A stretch of DNA of 64,000 nt from Oenanthe sinensis (lineage: Eukaryota > Streptophyta > Magnoliopsida > Apiales > Apiaceae). Below the pieces are notes generated by a model, which saw only the letters and a list, made by a program, of their open reading frames with translations, was not told where the DNA came from and made no database searches. Shown here one piece after another: positions 34,817 to 47,593 of the stretch. Made by a program: the position numbers and the translations under genes. The stretch lies in assembly GCA_028671895.1 (NCBI GenBank), contig CM053806.1:21029001-21093000 (forward strand), written 5' to 3'. Position 1 is the first letter of the stretch, and every line of letters starts with the position of its first letter.

Positions 34817-35900
34817 TGAAGGGTTTCGGGCATGAAAACGCAGCGGAATTAACGTAAAAATAATAAAAAAATCGAAACCCAATCGCAGGATCCATGTATA
34901 ACGTTGGATGATTATGGTGAAGAAATATGTACCTTAACAAAGCTTTTGTATGCTGTTTAATGGAGGTCCAGAAAGATGAATCACAGCAGTCCTTTGTTGC
35001 AAAGATTTGCTCTCTAAAGAAGTCCACACGAACGCCCGATCGTCCTACGATCACCGGAGTCGGTACTAGCCGAATTGTTTGTCTCTCTCTCTCTCTCTTT
35101 CTCTAGCCTCTCTTGATGTTGAGCAGCTAGGGTTTTTCTCTAAAAATGAAATTTGATGATTAAAACCCTAATACTATACATCATTATGTATATATAGGGG
35201 AGAGAGAGATTTTGGGCCTAACCCTAATCCATGTGATTTCCAAAATCCATTATGACTTTGGGTTATTATTATTATTAAATCTAAATTCTAATATAATTAA
35301 TCAAGTCCCACTTAATTAATTCAATAATTAAATTCGAATAATAATAATACTTATTAAATCCGAATTCTAATATAATTAATCAAGTCTCACTTAATTAATT
35401 CAATAATTAAATTTGAATAAACAATAATATATTTAAATTCGTAATTTAAATAAACCTCCGTTTTGACGTTCTTTGTGTGTGACCCTTTAGGTTATTATTA
35501 CGTTGGCAATAATTTTATTATCTAATAATAAAATTATAAACAATGAGCGGCATCTAGTAATACATCATTGCTACCCAAGTAACAATAATAATTGGTGATT
35601 CAATTAAACCTTTCGTGAATAATGTTCCATGTAATATAATCCTTTTAATCTTATATTATAGATCAAACTCGAGGCATGTATAGTGTCATCATCTTCAACG
35701 TTTAATCTCGGTTTCCTTGATCAATGAGTAGACTATTTAAATAAATCAATATTTGAGCATGGCCATGCATTTCATAGTCTCACTCAATCAAGAGGCCAAT
35801 AATATCACTCCTAGAATTGGAGGGTTAAATCCTATATCTATCATTCATATTCCTTATACGATTCATAGCATACTCAATGTACACCTTTAATCCTTGCCTA
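34817..35900 (-). repeat. truncated solo LTR of the element-C family, minus orientation
   Basis: On the plus strand it starts tgaagggtttcgggcatg and runs parallel to the solo LTR at 50696-52215, including cgcaggatccatgtata, the loop of octamers around ggcatctagtaatacatc, and tcactcaatcaagaggccaa. Similarity stops at about 35890-35900. The last ~500 bp (the true LTR start) are replaced by unrelated GC-richer DNA. Confidence 0.82.
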
Positions 35901-36191
35901 AAGGAGTTCTTTAGTAGAAGGGGAACCCCTGTGCACCTGGGGTAGGTCCCAACACCTGTTCACCCGGGCTGGCCGACTCACTCATTGCCAGTGCAATAGG
36001 ACTCCAAAACTGGAGGTATCCTATTATTGCCAGGAACCTGCAGAGTTCTCTTTTGAAGACGTTAAAAGTCAGTCGATTCCTTCCCATAAGCTCGCAAACA
36101 GTATGCTCCAGTCGAGTAGCAAGGGCTCTCAATCGTGACTTGCGGTTTTCAACTGACGACCAGAAGTGATGTTGAAACTTAGAGGATGACC
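35901..36191. other. GC-richer block at the junction with a gypsy LTR
   Basis: This ~290-bp block differs in base composition from its AT-rich surroundings. A minus-strand frame (36132 to 35911) has no recognised motif. It may be internal DNA from the end of a Ty3/gypsy element. Confidence 0.3.
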
Positions 36192-36906
36192 TGTTGAAGT
36201 ACCTGACGAGTGGAGTACAATCAGTTGAAGGATATATTAATTATCATTAATATATATATTATATATTGATTTATCTCATTTTACAACAGAAATATTTATT
36301 ATATTAATATTTTCACTTATTCAACAAGGAATCCTAGAAAGTAGGAGTAGCTGACTACTAACGAGTAGAATGGGTCTCGACGAGTAAAGTTGAGTAGCAC
36401 TTGACGGACGAAAAACAAGGAGAAAATAAACTTTATCACTCGCAACGACTCAACCACCTGAATAAGATAATGATAAGCACCCTGATTCAGGAACGTGATC
36501 AGCAACTAGCTCCACCAAAATAGGATCGTGGTATTGATGGATAGCAGCTATAAATACTAGGCAAAGTGAAGATAAAGGGGGTTTTACAACTTAGATAGAA
36601 ATTCAGCATATATACAGCCGAGGAGTAGATACACCCAACTGACGAGTAAGCAGTTTATATATTTTTCTTCATTCAAATCACTTGTAACCGATTGGTATCA
36701 TCATTTTAGTGGATCTTCCTGGTTGGGATCACCCCACCAACGGTTTTTAACCTTATTCAACGATTTTTCCGCGTCACCAAAATCTCTCTTGTCTTTATTT
36801 ACTTTCACTTGTTGAATATTTTTATCTTATTAGTCTAACTCGTCAGCCATAATATACATTATTCTCTAAACTATTTTCATTAAAGAACTTAGCTATTAAC
36901 CCTACA
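36192..36906 (+). repeat. Ty3/gypsy 5' LTR (approximate ends)
   Basis: Suggested ends are tgttgaagtacc and ...ttaaccctaca. It carries a TATA box (gctataaatac, 36547-36557) and many gacgagt words on both strands. The end is placed about 20 bp before a tRNA primer binding site; exact limits are uncertain because no second LTR is visible. Confidence 0.6.
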
Positions 36907-36925
36907 AACTTTGGCTAAAATAGTT

Positions 36926-36940
36926 TGGCGCCGTCTGTGG
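36926..36940 (+). other. gypsy primer binding site
   Basis: TGGCGCCGTCTGTGG, the common PBS form of plant Ty3/gypsy elements, lies just upstream of gag. Confidence 0.8.
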
Positions 36941-36976
36941 AAAATTAGCTAAGAGTTCTCTACAATCTCTACGATT

Positions 36977-38000
36977 ATGGTTAACGATCCACAACAAAAT
37001 GATGAATAGACTACGATTCCTTCGGGAGATGGTGACATAACAACGATCGTGAAGAAATTTTAGGCTGATGTTGAGGTTTTACGATCTGAGAATGAAAATC
37101 TCAGGGCAGCGCTTAGTACGATGAAATCCAACAACACGACTGGTTCCAAGAAGACAATGGCAAGCATTGTTGCAAGGCGTCTAGATTTTGATGAGGGAGA
37201 GCAACCCAATGCAGATGAGCCCCACGTAGTTATCTTGGATGAAATTAACAATGACACGACAATGATAATGACATTAGAAAAGTCCACCAGGAGATCCAAG
37301 CAACGGAGTTCCAGATCAGAAAGCAGCACGACATAGGCCATGAAGCAAGAGTTGAGAGAAATAAGGGAATTAATACAAAGGATTCAGATTACCAAAGCCT
37401 TTAGAAAAATCAACACCAACGAGCTACGCAGATTCACCATTTGCAGACAGTATTGCTATGGTCGAGTTACCGAAGAGGTTTACCATTCCGAACATGAAGC
37501 ATATGATGGTTCAACTGATCCGGAGGAACACATAGCGCAATACAAGCAACCTATGTTCACGGTGCCGATTCCTAAAGAGCTAAGGGAGTCATGTATGTGC
37601 AAAGGCTTTGGTTCGACGTTGACAGAACCGCTCTTCGATGGTTGATCAAACTGTCAAATGGGACGATAGTGTCATTTACGGATCTCGTTTATGCATTTAA
37701 CCTGCAATTCTCCAGTAACAAATGTTTTGAAAAGACGACAAGTAACATATATCGCATCGTCCAAAAGTACAGGGGGCCATTAAGGGACTATTTATCAAGA
37801 TTCAACATGGAAAAGGTGGCGATTACCAACTATTACATTCCGATGGCTATTGAGGCTTTCTGTCAAGGACTGATAAGGGACTTACCCCTATATCCCTATA
37901 TGACGAATTGGCAAAGTATCCATGCAAGTCAATAGAGGAAATGCAAGAAAAAGCAATGGCACAAGTACGACTAGAAGAAGACAAGATAGAGGAGGATGAC
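36977..38000 (+). pseudogene. Ty3/gypsy gag, broken
   Basis: From ATG at 36977 one frame runs through three in-frame stops (TAG near 37008, 37062 and 37334) to 37645: a coiled N-terminal segment (RSENENLRAAL), then EAYDGSTDPEEHIAQYKQPM. The frame then shifts near 37600 and continues to about 37935 with LSNGTIVSFTDLVYAFNLQF and YRGPLRDYLSRFNMEKVAI. These are the conserved helices of the Retrotrans_gag domain. Beyond 37940 remnants are too eroded to follow, and protease and pol are absent. Confidence 0.8.
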
Positions 38001-38721
38001 ACTTACTACCATCATAACAGGAAGACGACAATTCATTAAATAAGATATTACAAGCCATGTTCTAAAAGTGGATATGAAGAAACAAGTGCTCATGACTGTC
38101 CTTAATTGACGCCATCACCAGACAAGGGACATACATGCTATCAACACTTGACGGGACACCAATTCCAGGGAGTTGGAATGCATTTCAATTAAATGCTTAT
38201 CACATATTTCTTTTTAGCACTTTCTCAATAAGTCATTTAGGACAAGTATGTCATTTGCTTGGATGGGTAAGTTTACTATGACTTGGATTATTTTCTATGT
38301 TCTGGTTTGATATTGGTTTGCTGCTTTTATTTCCATGAATAAATATACGTGATGCCTTGATCAAATATATGTGTCTGTTATGCTATATATTTGTGATGCA
38401 CTCTTTTAGACAAGCTATTTTTTTATATGTCGACTGTTATTACTTGAACATGAAATTATGTGCTCAACTTGTTTATCACCTATCTAGTTTGTCTATACAA
38501 TAGTAAAACATGCATGCCATTTGTTTTTTGTTAGTCTATTCAACATACTTTTGATGTTTAAGTTTTTCTTTAACACGTTTGCATGACTATAAATACATTA
38601 CGATAAATAAGGCATTGACGCTTATCGATAAAAACAATAGTTAAGGGCATAGTATCATGACACTATTGACACAAGGGCTGATCACCCGCAACGAACGATG
38701 ACTAAGGGAAACCATAGTACC
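38001..38721. other. spacer, probably remains of the gypsy internal region
   Basis: It contains a few words shared with the gypsy LTR (acttgacgggac near 38146) but no ORF or boundary. Confidence 0.3.
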
Positions 38722-41700
38722 ACATAGGAATCATTTTGTGTGATGATAATACATTTCTTTGAATCATAAGTTTGACATTAATTTTGTAGCTGGTCAATGG
38801 ATATATGACATATAAATTTCCATTAACTAGGGAGCCATTTATCGGTTGAAGTTATTGTTAATCAACTGATAAATTGGATTGTAGCAATTGATCTAGAATT
38901 CTTTTATTATCAGTTGATTATAAGAATTCCTAATAGCTCTTCAACAGATATGAAGGTTGACTAACAAAGTATAAATATTCTAAGTCAAAATTCTCATAAA
39001 TGAAGTGATCTATAGATAAAGAAGTCAATGGATTTTGGTCGATGGTTTCCAATCAACAAAAGTCTATAATAATTGTCCAATTATAATTATTATCATCCAT
39101 AATAATTATCCAAATACAATTATTATATTACCCATATTTGTCTTGAATCACCAAAGCCCATACTACCATATTGGGTTGAACCCAGCAATCCTCCCCTTAA
39201 ATCCAATACATTTTCATCACCGATTTAACGGTCATCATCAATCCATCGACGTCCATTCTCCAATTCCTCCCCTCGAACAAGAATCTATACAGCCTGTTCT
39301 TCAATCATTGGTTGTCCTCAAATTCACCGTTCTTCATCATAACGGTATATCTCATAACAGTGTATCCCAATCTGAAATCACGTGCATCAATCACGAGTTC
39401 CCTTCCATCTACCGAGTCACTCAATCCTTGCTTCATCAATCTTTCGGTCTCCTAAAGAATAACACTAGTCTCACCCAAATTTCTCCATTGGTTCATCAAG
39501 CCATTGAAACAATTCTAGTGAACTCTTCCATCTTCTTCCATCTCGAACCCGAACATGATTTTCGATGCAAGGCCCAACCCTATAGTCCATGCCACACGTA
39601 ACTCCTTCATCATACTTCGTAATAATTCAATCTCAAAATTCCCCCCACCCATATACATCACGAACCTGAACTGTTGGTACTACTTGTTAGGGAGCAAAAC
39701 CCGAGATAGCCAACTCAATGCAAAGCACACACAACAAAATTATTTGACATGTAAAACCCGCGTCCCAACTTGTTTTATTAATCAAAATAATTATTAATAA
39801 TACAACCACGCAATCACGAATATTTAAGCCTAACAATACCCATGCATTCCCTCCCACACCTCACGGTGTTTTCATTATACGTGGAACAACCATGTACCAT
39901 ACGATACTTAAACCTCAATGTTTAAGCATATCCATCAAAACCATTATGACTATGTATATATAGCCATCACATACTTAGGTGCCAAGTTTTACCATACTTG
40001 TCATACAAGTCTAATCATATTTGGTATCTAATTACCTACCCAAGTCTAATCATTCTTGGTATCTAATTACTTACCTTTATGACCAAGACATACCATCTAT
40101 AATAATTGTCCAATTATAATTATTTTCATCCATAATAATTATCCAAATACAATTATTATATTACCCATATTTGTCTTGAATCACCAAAACCCATACTACC
40201 ATATTAGGTTTAACCCAACAATCATCCCCTTAAACCCAATACATTTTCATCACCGATTTAACGGTCATCATCAATCCATCGACGTCCATTCTCCAATTCC
40301 TCCCCTCGAACAAGAATCTATGCAGCCTATTCTTCAATCATTGGTTGTCCTCAAATTCACCGTTCTTCATCATAACGGTATATCTCATAACAGTGCATCC
40401 CAATCTGAAATCACGTGCATCAATCACGAGTGCCCTTCCATCTACTGAGTCACTCAATCCTTGCTTCATCAATCTTTCGGTCTCCTAAAGAAGAACACTA
40501 GTCTCACCCAAATTTCTCCATTGGTTTATCAAGCCATTGAAACAATTCTAGTGAACTCTTCCATCTTCTTCCAACTCAAACCCGGACATGATTTTCGATG
40601 CAAGGCCCAACCCAATAGTCCATGCCGCACGTAACTCCTTCATCATACTTCGTAATAATTCAATCTCAAATATCCCCCCACCCATGTACATCACGAACCT
40701 GAGCTCTTGATACCACTTGTTAGGGAGCAAAACCCGAGATAACCAACTCAATATAAAGAACACACAACAAAATTATATGACGTGTAAAACCCGCGTCCCA
40801 ACTTGTATTATTATTCAAAATAAATATTAATAATACAACCACTCACTCACGAATACTTAAGACTAATAATACCCATGCATTCCCTCCCCCACATCACGGT
40901 GTTTTCATTATACATGGAACAACTACGTACCAAACGATACATAAACCTCCATGTTTAAGCATACCCTTCAAAACCATTATGACTATGTATATATAACCAC
41001 CACAAACTTAGACACCAAGTTTTACCATACTTGTCATACAAGTCTAATCATACTTGGTATCTAATTACCCAACCAAGTCTAATCATACTTGGTATCTAAT
41101 TACTTACCTTTCTGACCAAGACATACCGTCTATAATAATTGTCCAATTATAATTATTATCATCCATAATAAATCCAAATATAATTATTATATTACCCATA
41201 TTTGTCTTGAATCACCAAAGCCCATACTACCATATTGGGTTTAACCTAACAATCCTCCCCTTAAACCCAAAACATTTTTATCACCAATTTAACGGTCACT
41301 ATCAATCCATCGACATCCATTCGTCAATGCCTCCCCTCGAACAAGAATCTATGCAGCTTGTTCTTCCATCATTGACTGTCCTCAAATTTACTATTCTTCA
41401 ACATAATGGTGTATCTTATAACAATGCATCCCAATTTGAAATCACCTGCATCAATCACGAGTGCCCTTCCATCAAATGAGTCACTCGATCCTTGCTTCAT
41501 CAATCTTTCGGTCTCCTAAAGAAGAACACTAGTCTCTCTCAAATTTCTCCATTGGTTCATCAAGCCATTGAAACAATTCTAGTGAACTCTTCCATCTTCT
41601 TCCATCTCGAACCCGAACATGATTTTTGATGCAATGCCCAACCCTATAGACCATGTCACACGTAACTCCTTCATCATACTTCATAATAATTCAATCTCAA

Positions 41701-42980
41701 ATTTTCCCCCACCCATATATGTCACGAATCTGAGCTCTTGATACCACTTGTTAGGGAGCAAAACCCGAGATAAACAACTCAATGCAAAGCACACACAACA
41801 AAATTATATGACTTGTAAAACCCGCGTCCCAACTTGTATTATTAATCAAAATAATTATTAATAATACAATCACTCAATCATGAATACTTAAGCTTAACAA
41901 TACTCATGCATTCCCTCCCACACCTCATGGTGTTTTCATTGTACGTGGAACAATCACGTACCAAACGATACTTAAACCACCATGTTTTAGCATACCCATC
42001 AGAACTATTATGACTATGTATATATAACCACCACAAACTTAGGCACCAAGTTTTACCATACTTGTCATACAAGTCTAATCATACTTGGTATCTAATTACC
42101 TACCCAAGTCTAATCATACTTGGTATCTAATTACTTACATTTGTGACCAAGACATACCATCTATAATAATTGTCCAATTATAATTATTATCATCCATAAT
42201 AAATATCCGAATACAATTATTATACTACCCATATTTGTCTTGGATCACCAAAACTCATACTACCATATTGGGTTTAACCCAACATATTCAAATATCCATT
42301 GATACATCTTCTAATTAATGAATAACCTATTCGTCGATGGATAAGCAAAGGAGAATCAATTGATAAGCTTTACAACAATTATCAATTGATCAAAGTTTCA
42401 CAAAATGGTTAAATACAAATGGAATGGAATATTTGCAGATCAAAGCCTAGATCAATGGAACACAGTTATCTCAGAACTGTGAAGTCTTTCAAGAAACACA
42501 GTCTTCAAGGAGAAGAACAAGACAAAGACATTTTCAGAATAAGGCCAAAACCTATGAAGACTGTGAAAGAAGCTACATTCTATTTTAGTGCAAACATTGT
42601 AAAATTTAATTTGTACTTTTAATAGTTGATAGGAATAGGTGTAGAAAATGAACTGTTATATAGGTTGTAGTAGTTCATTGTAACAAGTGTAAAAGTATTG
42701 TAGAACAAAAACACAAGAAAGCATATTAAGAGATATGAATCATTTGTAGTATTTTTCTATGTTCATCATATACTTGTAAGCAACTTGGTTTTTAGACCAA
42801 GGCTATTTGAAAGAAAAATTAATTCACTAGTAGAAAAACAATCAACTAGTAATTTTAAACACTGTTTTCAAATTGTCTAGTTTAATTTTCTTGTTTGATA
42901 TTTCTATATCTCTTTTCACAAACACTCATTCACCCCCCCCCTTCTACAAACTCATTGTTAGGCTAAAAGGTGAAATAACA
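38722..42980 (+). repeat. 5' LTR of element A, interrupted by a TRIM array
   Basis: The LTR pieces are about 38722-39062 and 42285-42980, together close to 1.04 kb, like the LTR at 5218-6207. The beginning (taggaatcattttgtgtgatgat) resembles that LTR's start. Both carry atcaactgataa/atcaattgataa-type repeats in U3 and a C-rich block near the end (about 42932-42945). It ends ...gaaataaca directly before the PBS. The left limit is approximate. Confidence 0.65.
39063..42284 (-). mobile_element. multimeric TRIM retrotransposon array (LTR-int-LTR-int-LTR-int-LTR)
   Basis: On the minus strand a ~535-bp LTR (tgttgggtt... to ...gctccctaaca) alternates with a ~497-bp internal segment. LTR copies are 39063-39187 (partial), 39685-40220, 40718-41251 and 41749-42284. 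The landmark tctataataattgtcc recurs at 39063, 40096, 41129 and 42160 (period 1033, 1033, 1031). Next to each complete LTR lies a minus-strand PBS (TGGTATCAAGAGCTC, e.g. 40715-40701; eroded in one copy). A purine tract (taaggggagga) precedes each LTR start. The internal parts have no gag or pol frame; the long plus-strand frames are accidental. This is a non-autonomous TRIM multiplied in tandem. Confidence 0.85.
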
Positions 42981-42982
42981 AT

Positions 42983-42994
42983 TGGTATCAGAGC
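42983..42994 (+). other. tRNA-Met primer binding site of element A
   Basis: TGGTATCAGAGC, an exact match to the usual initiator-tRNA-Met site, two bases after the LTR end. Confidence 0.92.
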
Positions 42995-43051
42995 CTAGCT
43001 TTAAATATATAGAAAGTTAAGATCTAAGTACAAAAATAATGTCATAAAGAC

Positions 43052-43909
43052 ACATGAGTGTAGATTTCAGTTCTTGAAAAAGAAAGCTATTTTTACTGGA
43101 AAGTTAAAATGCACTTGCATATGCTATCTCTTGACACGTCATATGTTCATTGCATAGAAAAAGGTTCACATGTACCTATGATAATAGTTATAATTATAAA
43201 TGCAGATGATACTCAAGCACTAGACAAACTAATTCCAAAAACTGTGACTGAGTACATAGATGAGGATGAAAAGGAAGTGCACAAGGATAGAAAGTCTATG
43301 TACATTCTATTTAATGGTCTTGACAAAGATATGTTTGACAATGTTATCAGCTGCACGACATCTAGAGAAGTTTGGGATACTCTTCAAACTCTATGTGAAT
43401 GCACTGAGCAAGTAAGGAAGAACAAGATGCAACTCTTGATTCAAAGATATGAGGCCATTCATTTTAAGAGTAGTGAATCAATCAATGACACATATAGTAG
43501 GTTTCAAAAGCTTTTGAATGCGCTAAAACTATATGAAATAGTACATGCTGTTGAGAATACCAATCTCAAGTTCTTGAGGTCCTTACCTAAGGAATGGAAA
43601 CCAATGACTATGTCCATTAGACAGTCTCTTGATTTCAAAGACTATACTCTTGAAAAGTTGTATGGAATCCTGAAAACCTATAAGTTGGAACTACAATAGG
43701 ATGAAGAAATTGAGAAAAGTCAAAAGAAGGACAAGTCTGTGGCCTTGGCGGTGAAGGACAAACAAGTTGCAGAGACCTGTGAAGATGTTGTTGTTGAAGA
43801 TGGAATGAAGGGTTCTCATGGGAAAGTTATAAGTGGATGTAGGCATGATAAATCTTCAACTAATAAAAGAGAATAATTAGTTGAGGATGATGAATCATAT
43901 ACTAAGGAA
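43052..43909 (+). pseudogene. SIRE-type gag, N-terminal half (element A)
   Basis: The long open part is 43109-43699. Homology begins slightly upstream (FYWKVKM), where a frameshift separates it from a possible ATG at 43052. It shows MHLHMLSLDTSYVHCIEKG, YILFNGLDKDMFDNVISCTT, EVWDTLQTLCECTEQVRKNK and SRFQKLLNALKLY, the UBN2-type gag helices of SIRE/Maximus elements. After a TAG at 43697 the frame continues (DEEIEKSQKKDKSVALAV) to 43909, where a reversed solo LTR interrupts it. The second half resumes at 46012. Confidence 0.85.
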
Positions 43910-43914
43910 CACAT

Positions 43915-46011
43915 TGTTAGGTCCCGGAAGTATCGTAGAAGGGGGGTTGAATAATATACTCACTAAATTAAAAAATTCTTTCGAATCTTTTACGGATAAA
44001 TAATTTAGAGTTCGGTTAGTAGTTCGAGTCCTTGTAGTATTTAGGAGGCTGTCTTACTAATTTTCTATTTTTATGAATAAATAATAAAGTTTTAGAAAAT
44101 TAGCAAGTAATTAAACAAGACAAGTTTCGGGGAATATATCTTTCGTATATAAACCTTGAGGGGTGCTACACCCGGTTTTAATGAACCGGTTTCCAATGAA
44201 CAAACTAGTTCTTTCCTACAACAAAGAGATATGACTGATTCCTATTACAATGTATAGATCAATGAATGTACACAAAGGAAATCAATCTAACAGAGAGTAT
44301 TTTATAATAGCACTATATTTTTACAACATAATAAACCGGCTAGATTATAAAACTCCGGTGAATAATTTATGTGTATAGCTTTGTATCTCTTATTCTCTAA
44401 CTTCTGTCTCTCTTTGTTTGTGTGTATTCACTAACACACACTTTTATCAAATGAATTAGATTCATTTATTTATATAGTATAGGCTTTACAATAATTGAAT
44501 AACTTTCTATGTTTCGACAACTTCTCCCTTATATGTTGACTTGAATTGACTTTGAGAATCCCGTGGATATGTTCTAAGTGTCGAATATTATTTCCATGTA
44601 TTAGTACTTATAAAATAATCCATGTTTCATAGAGGGTCAATGTGTCGAATAATATTTCCTTGTATGTTGATTAGAGTTGACTTATTTCACATGTGTCGAT
44701 TTTGTCACACTCTAGCATGCCTTAAAATTATTTCAATCCCTTAAGACATGTATGTGTCGAATTCTGGACATGTTTCAAATTACTTTCCATGTAACATTCC
44801 TTAGAGAAATTATCATCATGACAAGAACTTATGTGTCGATTTCTTGTCCCTTGTATGAACATGTGTCGAATTTTCTTCACTAGTATATGCCTTAGAATAT
44901 TTTACATCATTCAAAGAATCTGTGTCGAATTCTATTCCCTTGTGTAGGCATGTGTCGATTTTTCTTCCATGTAAAATTGACTTAGATTCTTTTTGACATA
45001 CTACAAGCTATGTGTCGATTTTCTCTTCCAAGTATATGCCTTAGAATAATTTTATTGATTCAAGAAGTATAAGTGTCGACTTTGTCTTCCATGTATAACA
45101 TGTGCTGAGTTTCTTTTCTTGTATACATGACTTAGCTTCTTTTTGGCATATGGAAAGCTATGTATCAAATTTACCTCCCTTGTATAGCATGTGTCAAATT
45201 TCTTCACTTAGTAATACTATGTGTCGATTTTCTCCACCTTGTATAATGACTTGGAGTATTTTCAACTTCTTTTCAATCCTTACATACTTGGCTTCACTTG
45301 GCTTCCTGTCAATTCTTCTTGTGCAATGAACATGTTAACTAAATCCTTTGTGTTAACACTTAATGCACTGGTCTAGTTCACAAATGACTAACACTGATCT
45401 TGATCTTTATATTCTCATTTGAATCAAATTACAGGAATGTTGCAGTTCTTTATTGCTTCGAACACTGACTATTAATAAACATTGTACTTTCACTAGAATC
45501 TTTTCTGATACTTAGACAACGTCTTCATTACTACTACATATTGAATACTTCATTCTTTATTCTTTACTGATGCTTGAACATATAAATGAACTTCTTTCAG
45601 TGAGTATAACTTCAAGACTGTAGTTGTCTTCTTTAACCTTTGACTTTACCATGTCTCCAATTCTTCTAGATTCCTATGATTCGAACACTGTCTTATCTTC
45701 AATCAATGCCTTTACACTGAAATCTTCTAGTGGCACTTCTATACTGAATCTTCAACACTTCTGAAATCCTGAAAGTCTTCAACCATGAAAGTCTTCAACC
45801 ATTATTCTTCACCGAGACATGAACATATTAATAAACTTCTTTCAGTGAGCCGTAATAGACTTCAAAACTTTTTCTAATGTCTTGATTCACTGTATTTGCC
45901 TTATCTTTATTTCTTCCTGATTTCTGTGTAGATGTACTATTATTTACTTGTCTTGTTCTAGTGTTGAGTTATCATGATTACTATTCATACAATTTCATAA
46001 TCTCACCAACA
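43915..46011 (-). repeat. solo LTR (2.1 kb), minus orientation, inside gag of element A
   Basis: Plus-strand limits are tgttaggtcccggaag and ...ataatctcaccaaca; no PBS or internal sequence follows on either side. Flanks are cacat (43910-43914) and gacat (46012-46016), a 5-bp duplication with one mismatch. The interrupted gag frame (..TKEH|IDEIDQHLAFLSRKF) rejoins across it. Minus-strand TATA near 44466-44481. The middle (about 44500-45240) contains over a dozen atgtgtcgaattt-like words. Confidence 0.88.
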
Positions 46012-47593
46012 GACATTGATGAAATAGATCAACATCTAGCTTTTCTATCAAGAAAATTCTAAAAATCCAAATTCAAAAGAAATCCATTGCAAAGGCCTGG
46101 ATCCCAGTTTAGAAAAGAGAGTCAACAAAACAGGAACCTTGTTGACAGAACTCAATTTAAATGCTTTAAATGTGGATTTGCTGGTCACTTTTCTAATGAA
46201 TGCAGAAAGTAAAAAATGAAGAAAAATCAAAGTTCAGTGATGGTATTGACTACAAGAAAAAACACTTTGATTTACTAAAACAAAAAGAAAAGGCTTTTGT
46301 GACGGAAGAAAATGACTGGGCTACTGAGGATGATTCTGAAGAAAAAGAATTCATCAATCTTGTACTTATGGCCAATTATGAGGATCAGGAAGCTAGTTCC
46401 TCCAGCAATCAGGTAATCTCTATAAATCTATCTGAGTTATCTAAGGATGAATGTAATACTATAATCATTGAAATGTCTAATGAATTGTACAATTTTCATG
46501 TCACTCTTAAATCCCAGAATAAGGAAAATACTAGACTCAAAAGCTCATTGGAATATCTAACTGAAAGAAACACAAATCTAGAGAGAGAGCTAGTACAAAT
46601 GGATAGATTCAAGGTAGAAAACAAAGATGCTAGAGAAGAATTAGTTAAGTATAAAAATAAGATAGAAATATTGAAGGAACAACTAGAAGAAAAACTAAAA
46701 ATCATTGACAAATGGAATAGATCTAATAAAGCTAGAAAAAGTTAAATGACATTCATGGTCCAATCTTTTTCACCATGTTGTCTAAGACTCTTGAGAAATT
46801 AGCTATTGATGAGAATCAATCATTGGATAAGGAGCAATCGATTGCTAATCTTGAATCAATTGATAAGAATTATTTATCGATTGATATTGTTGAATCAATG
46901 AATAATTATGCATCGATTGAGAAATCATCAACTGCTAAACACTCTATTTTAAAAACTAAGCTTAACAGACCTGTTATATTTATTGAAGAAGGTGGCTCCT
47001 CTAATCCCCAAAACAAAGTTGAGAAGCCCAATATAGGGTATTTATCTAAGAAACAACTGAAAGAAAAATTAGAAATGATAAAACCTGAAACTATGCCTAA
47101 TGGGAAAAAGAAAAAGAACATGAATGATAAAGTAGGCATAAACAAGCACATCAACTACACACTTGACATGTATGCTATTAGAAAAGTGTGTATTTAATGT
47201 GGTAGTAAAAATCATCTGTCTGTGCAGTGTAAATCTGAAATGCATGTTTTACCTAACATGTCTACAAACTATGTTTTTCCTCAGTTAGTTATTCCTCATG
47301 TTATTAGTGCTCAATATACATCTATGCCTTATATGTTTAATCCATATCTTGTATATGCCAACATGAACATACTTTCTATGCCATGGAATTTGAATGCCAA
47401 AATTCATGCATCTAATTTTTCCAATACTACAAGCATGAATACTTCGAACATTAGCACTGAGAATCCTGAGGTAAAGAAACCAACACCTAAGTTTAAAGTG
47501 AAACTAAAACAATTTAAACCAAAGGAATAAAAGTTGGAGACCAAACCAAAGGTAGCAACTAATAAGAAAGGACTCAAGGCAACTTGGGTACCA
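46012..47593 (+). pseudogene. SIRE-type gag, C-terminal half with zinc knuckle (element A)
   Basis: It begins IDEIDQHLAFLSRKF, continuing the gag frame from before the solo LTR. An intact zinc knuckle CFKCGFAGHFSNEC lies at 46162-46203. A frameshift precedes 46200-46745, an acidic and then coiled-coil segment (LTERNTNLERELVQMDRF, YKNKIEILKEQLEEKLKII). 46775-47530 continues in pieces with a second CGSKNHLSVQC motif near 47200 whose first cysteine side carries a stop. At least three stops or shifts show the gene is dead. Confidence 0.82.

Noticed and set aside
34676..34882. Minus-strand frame with a charged helical sequence
   Set aside because: It crosses the LTR border at 34817, so the N-terminal part is LTR; the remaining ~45 codons match no family I recognise.
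39035..39601. A 188-codon plus-strand open frame, with similar frames at 40176 and 41207
   Set aside because: They lie in the internal and LTR sequence of the TRIM array, read opposite to the element, have His/Pro/Ile-rich translations without any domain, and recur only because the unit is repeated.
39685..42284. TRIM array as Cassandra (5S-carrying TRIM)
   Set aside because: No 5S rRNA-like promoter sequence was found in the LTR on either strand.
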